Shown here: positions 31,175 to 34,677 of the stretch, one piece after another | Position numbering within the stretch: the stretch's first letter is position 1 | Layout of the letters: every line of letters starts with the position of its first letter | Assembly (NCBI GenBank): GCA_947586255.1 | Contig: CANPXP010000029.1 | Location: 1-34,677, forward strand | Origin: an uncultured Lachnospiraceae bacterium | Lineage (GTDB): Bacteria > Bacillota > Clostridia > Lachnospirales > Lachnospiraceae | DNA length: 34,677 bases | Reading direction: 5' to 3' | Made by a program: the position numbers and the translations under genes | The notes under the pieces: generated by a model | What the model saw: the letters and a program-made list of their open reading frames with translations, nothing else | Told to the model about the DNA's origin: nothing | Databases searched by the model: none

Positions 31175-32683
31175 ATGTTTTCTATATATAACAAAACGGG
31201 CGGACATGCCCGACGGACCGACGGACCGGGAAAACGGCGCACGGCCGTCTGTCTCCTTCTCGGGTTTCTCTGTCTTCTGACGCCTTCATTTCCCGTGTAC
31301 GCAACCATGGAACAACTGCAGGCGGAAGCGGAGGCGCGCAAATCGCTCTCCATCCAGACAAACGAGATTGAGGACTGGCCGGCCGGCCCCGCCATCGGCG
31401 CGGAGGCGGCAATCCTGATGGATGCGAACACAGGGGCAATCCTCTATGCCAAAAATATTCACGAGAAATGCTATCCGGCAAGCACTACCAAGCTTTTGAC
31501 CTGCCTGATCGCCATGGAGCGCGGCAATCTGGACGACATGGTCACCTTCTCCCACGACGCGGTCTTCAGCATCCCTGTCGGCGCTTCCAATATGGGAATG
31601 GACGAGGGAGAGTCTCTGACCCTGGAGCAGTGTCTCTACGGCGTGCTGGTCGGTTCCGCCAACGAAGTAGCAAACGCGGTCGGCGAATATGTCTCCGGAT
31701 CCATCGATGATTTCGTCGCCCTCATGAACGAGCGCGCCACCGAACTCGGCTGCACCGGCAGTCATTTTATGAATACCAACGGCCTGCCCGACGACAATCA
31801 CTACACCACCGCTTACGATCTGGCGTTGATTTCCTGCGCTTTCTTTCAGAATGAAATGCTCTGCAAAATCGGCAACACACCGCGCTACCATTTCGAACCT
31901 ACGCCCACACAGCCTGACGATTTCTATGTGATCAACAAACATCGGCTGATCAACGGCGAAATTCCCTACGAGGGAATTATGGGCGGCAAAACCGGCTACA
32001 CCGATCTGGCCAGAGAGACGCTTGTCACCTGCGCCGAGAGAAACGGCATGAAGCTTGTCTGCGTTATCTTCAAGGAAGAGTCTCCGGCACAGTTTACGGA
32101 TACTGTGGAACTGTTCGACTATGGCTTCAACAATTTTCAGGTGATGAACATTTCCGAAAATGAGGACAAATATCAGATGGAATCCTCCGGCTTTCTGCAG
32201 ACCGGCAACGATATCTTCGGCAGCTCCAAGCCGATTCTGTCCATAGATTCCGACAGCTGTGTGATTCTGCCCAACACGCTCTCTTTCGACGAGCTGGACT
32301 CTGAGATCGACTACAGTGTATCCGGTGAGAACCACATCGCCCGGATCAACTATACTTATCATGATACTTCTCTGGGAAGCGCTTATCTGAATGTGGCGAC
32401 CGACGTATCTTCCACATATGAATTCGACACGAACGCGGAGACGGCCACCGATATAAGCGTAGAGCGGACGGAGACGGAGCCTCAGCCGTCCACAACGATT
32501 TTCGTCAATGTCAAGAAAGTGCTGATCGGCATACTCCTGTTTGCCGCCGCAGTGATCGTGTTTTTTATCGTACGCGCCCTTGTGGCAAACCACGCCACCG
32601 GCCGCAGAAGAAGAAATCGCGTCAGGAGGAAGCAGCGTCGGCGGGAGCGGCGTCGTTCTGATTTTGACGATTTCGATTTTTAG
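31175..32683 (+). CDS. D-alanyl-D-alanine carboxypeptidase (DacF/PBP5-like)
   Basis: A 502-residue penicillin-binding protein that trims the terminal D-Ala of peptidoglycan stem peptides. A signal peptide of about 44 residues (hydrophobic VCLLLGFLCLLTP) leads to the transpeptidase-like domain with the three active-site motifs STTK (Ser103, Lys106), SAN (161-163) and KTG (272-274). After the usual beta domain and an acidic linker, a membrane helix (about 442-462) and a strongly basic tail (RRRRNRVRRKQRRRERRR) end in DFDDFDF. A transmembrane anchor rather than an amphipathic helix is less usual for this family. The ATG at 31175 follows AAAGG by nine bases; the ATG at 31157 has none. Its last 62 bases overlap the convergent exonuclease gene. 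Confidence 0.93.
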   Translation: MFSIYNKTGGHARRTDGPGKRRTAVCLLLGFLCLLTPSFPVYATMEQLQAEAEARKSLSIQTNEIEDWPAGPAIGAEAAILMDANTGAILYAKNIHEKCYPASTTKLLTCLIAMERGNLDDMVTFSHDAVFSIPVGASNMGMDEGESLTLEQCLYGVLVGSANEVANAVGEYVSGSIDDFVALMNERATELGCTGSHFMNTNGLPDDNHYTTAYDLALISCAFFQNEMLCKIGNTPRYHFEPTPTQPDDFYVINKHRLINGEIPYEGIMGGKTGYTDLARETLVTCAERNGMKLVCVIFKEESPAQFTDTVELFDYGFNNFQVMNISENEDKYQMESSGFLQTGNDIFGSSKPILSIDSDSCVILPNTLSFDELDSEIDYSVSGENHIARINYTYHDTSLGSAYLNVATDVSSTYEFDTNAETATDISVERTETEPQPSTTIFVNVKKVLIGILLFAAAVIVFFIVRALVANHATGRRRRNRVRRKQRRRERRRSDFDDFDF

Positions 32684-33623
32684 AGGTTCGTCTGTCTTTT
32701 CTCTGCCGTCTCGCCTTCTCCTGTTTCTCACGGATCATATCAACCTCTTCCTCCGTGATAAACTTCTCCGTCTTGACAATATAGGCCGCTCCGTCCTCCG
32801 CCTTGCGAATCCGGATCTTGGCCTTCATATAACCATGCTTATCGCAGTACGACACACTGTAATAATGTTTTCCGTTGGGTGAAAACCAGCCGATCTTCCT
32901 GCGAAGCTTCTTATCGCACAGATAGCATTTGGTAGACATGACCGTCTTATCCTCCAGCGCGTCCGCCTTATCGGGAAAAGCGCGGGAGATATACTTGGCA
33001 TAAGTATCAAAGGTCACATAGATTTCCGATTCCTTGTTTTTGGGAAGATGAAATACATCAAAAGAATAGTTGGCCAGCACAGACTCATCCATGCACGCCA
33101 GTACCTTCGCGGCATAGTAAGCGTCGCTGAAAGCGCGGTGAAAAGGAATATCTTTCTCAATCGCAAGGAAGTCGATAGCGTACTCCAGCGTCCTTCTCGA
33201 CTTCCTGTCCTCGTAGGCGATACTGAACAGCTTCTGCACATCGAGAAATCTGATCGGCCCGTCCGCCAGCGGTTCCAGCTCATAATATCTGATATTTCTC
33301 TGCAATTCCGTCAGGTCTAACGGCCCCCACGTACAGAATATGTAATCATCGCCGCACCAGGAGCGGAACTGCTCCATGACTTCCGGAAAAGGGCGGCCGT
33401 GCTCCAACTGGTTCATCTGCAGATGAATCAGCTTTCTGGTGACATGGTGCATGGAATGATATACATTCGGTTTGATGAGTTCGCTGAACTCATCGATCAT
33501 TCTTCTCTCGCTGTTCAGTTTAATAGCGCCGATCTCAATGATCTCAAAGGGCAGCACCTTGGACACCTCCTCGCGCCCGGTGCTGCTTTGATTCCATTCC
33601 AGATCCATAACAATATAATTCAT
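32622..33623 (-). CDS. DnaQ-like 3'-5' exonuclease
   Basis: A 333-residue protein with an RNase T / DNA polymerase III epsilon-type exonuclease domain at about 1-180. The acidic motifs are DLEWN (Exo I), EIIEIGA, and HRAFSDAYYA (Exo III, with catalytic His and Asp). After it, a Cys-containing module (CYLCDKKLRRKIGW, then YYSVSYCDKHGY) resembles a small zinc-binding unit, and the tail is Lys/Arg/Asn-rich and probably disordered. It could act on RNA or DNA ends; the substrate is unknown. The start at 33623 is chosen because MNYIVMDLEW is the usual beginning; no ribosome site is present, because tRNA-Arg ends two bases upstream. A later ATG (33608) would cut into the catalytic strand. Confidence 0.88.
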   Translation of the reverse strand: MNYIVMDLEWNQSSTGREEVSKVLPFEIIEIGAIKLNSERRMIDEFSELIKPNVYHSMHHVTRKLIHLQMNQLEHGRPFPEVMEQFRSWCGDDYIFCTWGPLDLTELQRNIRYYELEPLADGPIRFLDVQKLFSIAYEDRKSRRTLEYAIDFLAIEKDIPFHRAFSDAYYAAKVLACMDESVLANYSFDVFHLPKNKESEIYVTFDTYAKYISRAFPDKADALEDKTVMSTKCYLCDKKLRRKIGWFSPNGKHYYSVSYCDKHGYMKAKIRIRKAEDGAAYIVKTEKFITEEEVDMIREKQEKARRQRKDRRTSKNRNRQNQNDAAPADAASS

Positions 33624-33625
33624 AG

Positions 33626-33699
33626 CGTCCGCGAGGTGACTCGAACACCCGACCTACCGCTTAGGAGGCGGTCGCTCTATCCAACTGAGCTACGCAGAC
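33626..33699 (-). tRNA. tRNA-Arg (anticodon CCU)
   Basis: A 74-base cloverleaf on the minus strand. Acceptor GTCTGCG pairs with CGCGGAC (one G-U), discriminator G. D-arm GCTC/GAGC; anticodon stem ACCGC/GCGGT with loop CTCCTAA, anticodon CCT reading AGG; T-loop TTCGAGT. No CCA is encoded. It begins six bases after the DUF3881 gene and ends two bases before the exonuclease start, so it must be cut from a longer transcript. Confidence 0.96.
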
Positions 33700-33705
33700 G
33701 TATAT

Positions 33706-34593
33706 CTATAAAGACGCCGGATAATTGATATATCCCTGCATCCATACGATACCTTTAAATCTTCTCCCAACCTGGGGTTCGCCGTACAGGTCCATCTTGT
33801 TGATGCACACGTCAAACTGAAGATCGTTGCAGTTCAACCGCATCACATAGATTTCCTCGCCGGTGATTCTGTTGACGCGAAGATCCAACTCCAGTATTTC
33901 TCCCATAACCGAATACTGGTCACATTCCACGCCATACGGCATAAAATACGTATCCACCAGACTGAACACATCCTCCGTCAGAATCTTTTTGGAAATGGCG
34001 GTATAAGTGTCCATATCCTCCAGCGTCAGACTCTCGATCGCATCCTCATCGCCTCTGCGCGCGGCGTCGATCAGCTGGTTTCTGTTCATGGAAGCCTTCT
34101 GCACCTTCTGGCGCTGCTTCTCATTCTTGCTGATCGGAAGAATAATATTTCCCTTTAACGACAGCCCCGACAGCGTAAGCGTCGTTCCCCTGATCGGCAG
34201 CAGGTCTTCATGCTGCGCCTTGACGTAGGGAACCATATTCTGCAGATAAAAAATCAGACTGACGCCCACCTTGATGTCATCGCAGACGCCCGCGTAGGAT
34301 TCCTTGTCAGCGTGACGCTCTACCGACACATCCTCGCAGGAACTGATGCCGTGTCCCCGCAGATAAGGATAGAAATAATCGTAAGTAAATTTATCGCTCT
34401 CATCGAACTCGCCGCAGACGGCGATCCCGATATCTTTGGCAAAATCTTCGCAAAACTCTGCAAGTATGGTCTCGTCGCCGTTGGATGTATACGTCCGGTG
34501 CGAAGCATTCAAAATGATGTCCGTGATCAGTTTCTGCTGTTCACGGCGATCGGTCAAATTGCTGAAACCAATGGCCCGCATATATTTATGCAA
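33706..34593 (-). CDS. DUF3881-family protein
   Basis: A 295-residue protein of a family I recall from Lachnospiraceae as DUF3881, with no known biochemical role. It opens HKYMRAIGFSNL and contains GTTLTLSGLSLKGNIILPI, SMNRNQLIDAARRGDEDAIESLTLEDMDTY and a beta-rich end (VCINKMDLYGEPQVGRRFKG). No signal peptide or membrane helix. I start it at the TTG at 34593, eight bases after GGGAGG; a GTG at 34602 is immediately next to that site and so cannot use it well. It precedes tRNA-Arg by six bases and is probably read together with it and the exonuclease gene. Confidence 0.8.
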   Translation of the reverse strand: MHKYMRAIGFSNLTDRREQQKLITDIILNASHRTYTSNGDETILAEFCEDFAKDIGIAVCGEFDESDKFTYDYFYPYLRGHGISSCEDVSVERHADKESYAGVCDDIKVGVSLIFYLQNMVPYVKAQHEDLLPIRGTTLTLSGLSLKGNIILPISKNEKQRQKVQKASMNRNQLIDAARRGDEDAIESLTLEDMDTYTAISKKILTEDVFSLVDTYFMPYGVECDQYSVMGEILELDLRVNRITGEEIYVMRLNCNDLQFDVCINKMDLYGEPQVGRRFKGIVWMQGYINYPASL

Positions 34594-34602
34594 AAATTCC
34601 AC

Positions 34603-34677
34603 CTCCCTATTCAGTCAAGTCTTTTTTTCCTTTTTTTCAAGGAATTTTTCAATTCATATCTCAGATAAATGAGCCAG
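34603..34677 (-). other. Upstream region of the DUF3881 gene
   Basis: AT-rich DNA with T- and A-runs and the ribosome site GGGAGG. No clear -10/-35 pair is visible before the window edge. Confidence 0.4.

Noticed and set aside
32493-32501. Further TTTTCGTCA word
   Set aside because: Lies inside the carboxypeptidase coding sequence (encoding IFVN), so treated as chance.
31286-32731. 481-codon open frame on the minus strand
   Set aside because: Antisense to the carboxypeptidase with intact STTK, SAN and KTG motifs.

Overview
The window looks like a chromosomal segment of a spore-forming, fairly GC-rich Firmicute of the Lachnospiraceae type. The evidence is a Bacillus/Clostridium-like sporulation and division block (mazG, HU, rqcP, yabP, yabQ, divIC, spoIIE, tilS, hpt, ftsH), a DUF3881-like protein, a CotS-like kinase, and strong GGAGG ribosome sites. 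Almost everything is on the minus strand; the plus strand carries a second ECF sigma pair, an antiporter and a D-Ala-D-Ala carboxypeptidase. I saw no phage, insertion sequence, CRISPR array or rRNA.

Left part (1-8.5 kb), envelope sensing: a minus-strand ECF sigma factor, a membrane anti-sigma-like protein and a transglutaminase-like surface protein that runs off the window. Upstream of them are a two-domain lipoprotein and a small membrane protein. A second ECF sigma gene on the plus strand is followed by a membrane protein whose outer part resembles the FtsX extracellular domain. Two unrecognised minus-strand genes flank this pair, and both have a TGACGAAAA site upstream that matches the clostridial Spo0A box form TGNCGAA.

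Middle part (8.5-23.5 kb): a GH13 alpha-glycosidase with its own promoter; the operon spoIIE-tilS-hpt-ftsH; then, read on the minus strand, cca, a CotS-like kinase, a PEGA-repeat lipoprotein, mazG, HU, rqcP, yabP, yabQ and divIC. SpoIIE here lacks the N-terminal multi-pass membrane region of the family. HU has a near-consensus promoter and its own terminator.

Right part (23.5-34.7 kb): a GH127-GH3 operon for plant glycans driven by a near-consensus promoter; a self-contained tRNA-Pro(CGG) unit; a lipoprotein and a CPA2 antiporter with divergent promoters; trmB-trxA; a D-Ala-D-Ala carboxypeptidase whose 3' end overlaps an oppositely oriented exonuclease gene; and an extremely compact DUF3881 - tRNA-Arg(CCU) - exonuclease series in which the exonuclease start codon lies two bases after the tRNA. 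Neither tRNA gene encodes its CCA end, in keeping with the cca gene here.

Gene calls rest on reading the translated sequences and recalled family motifs; no database search was run.
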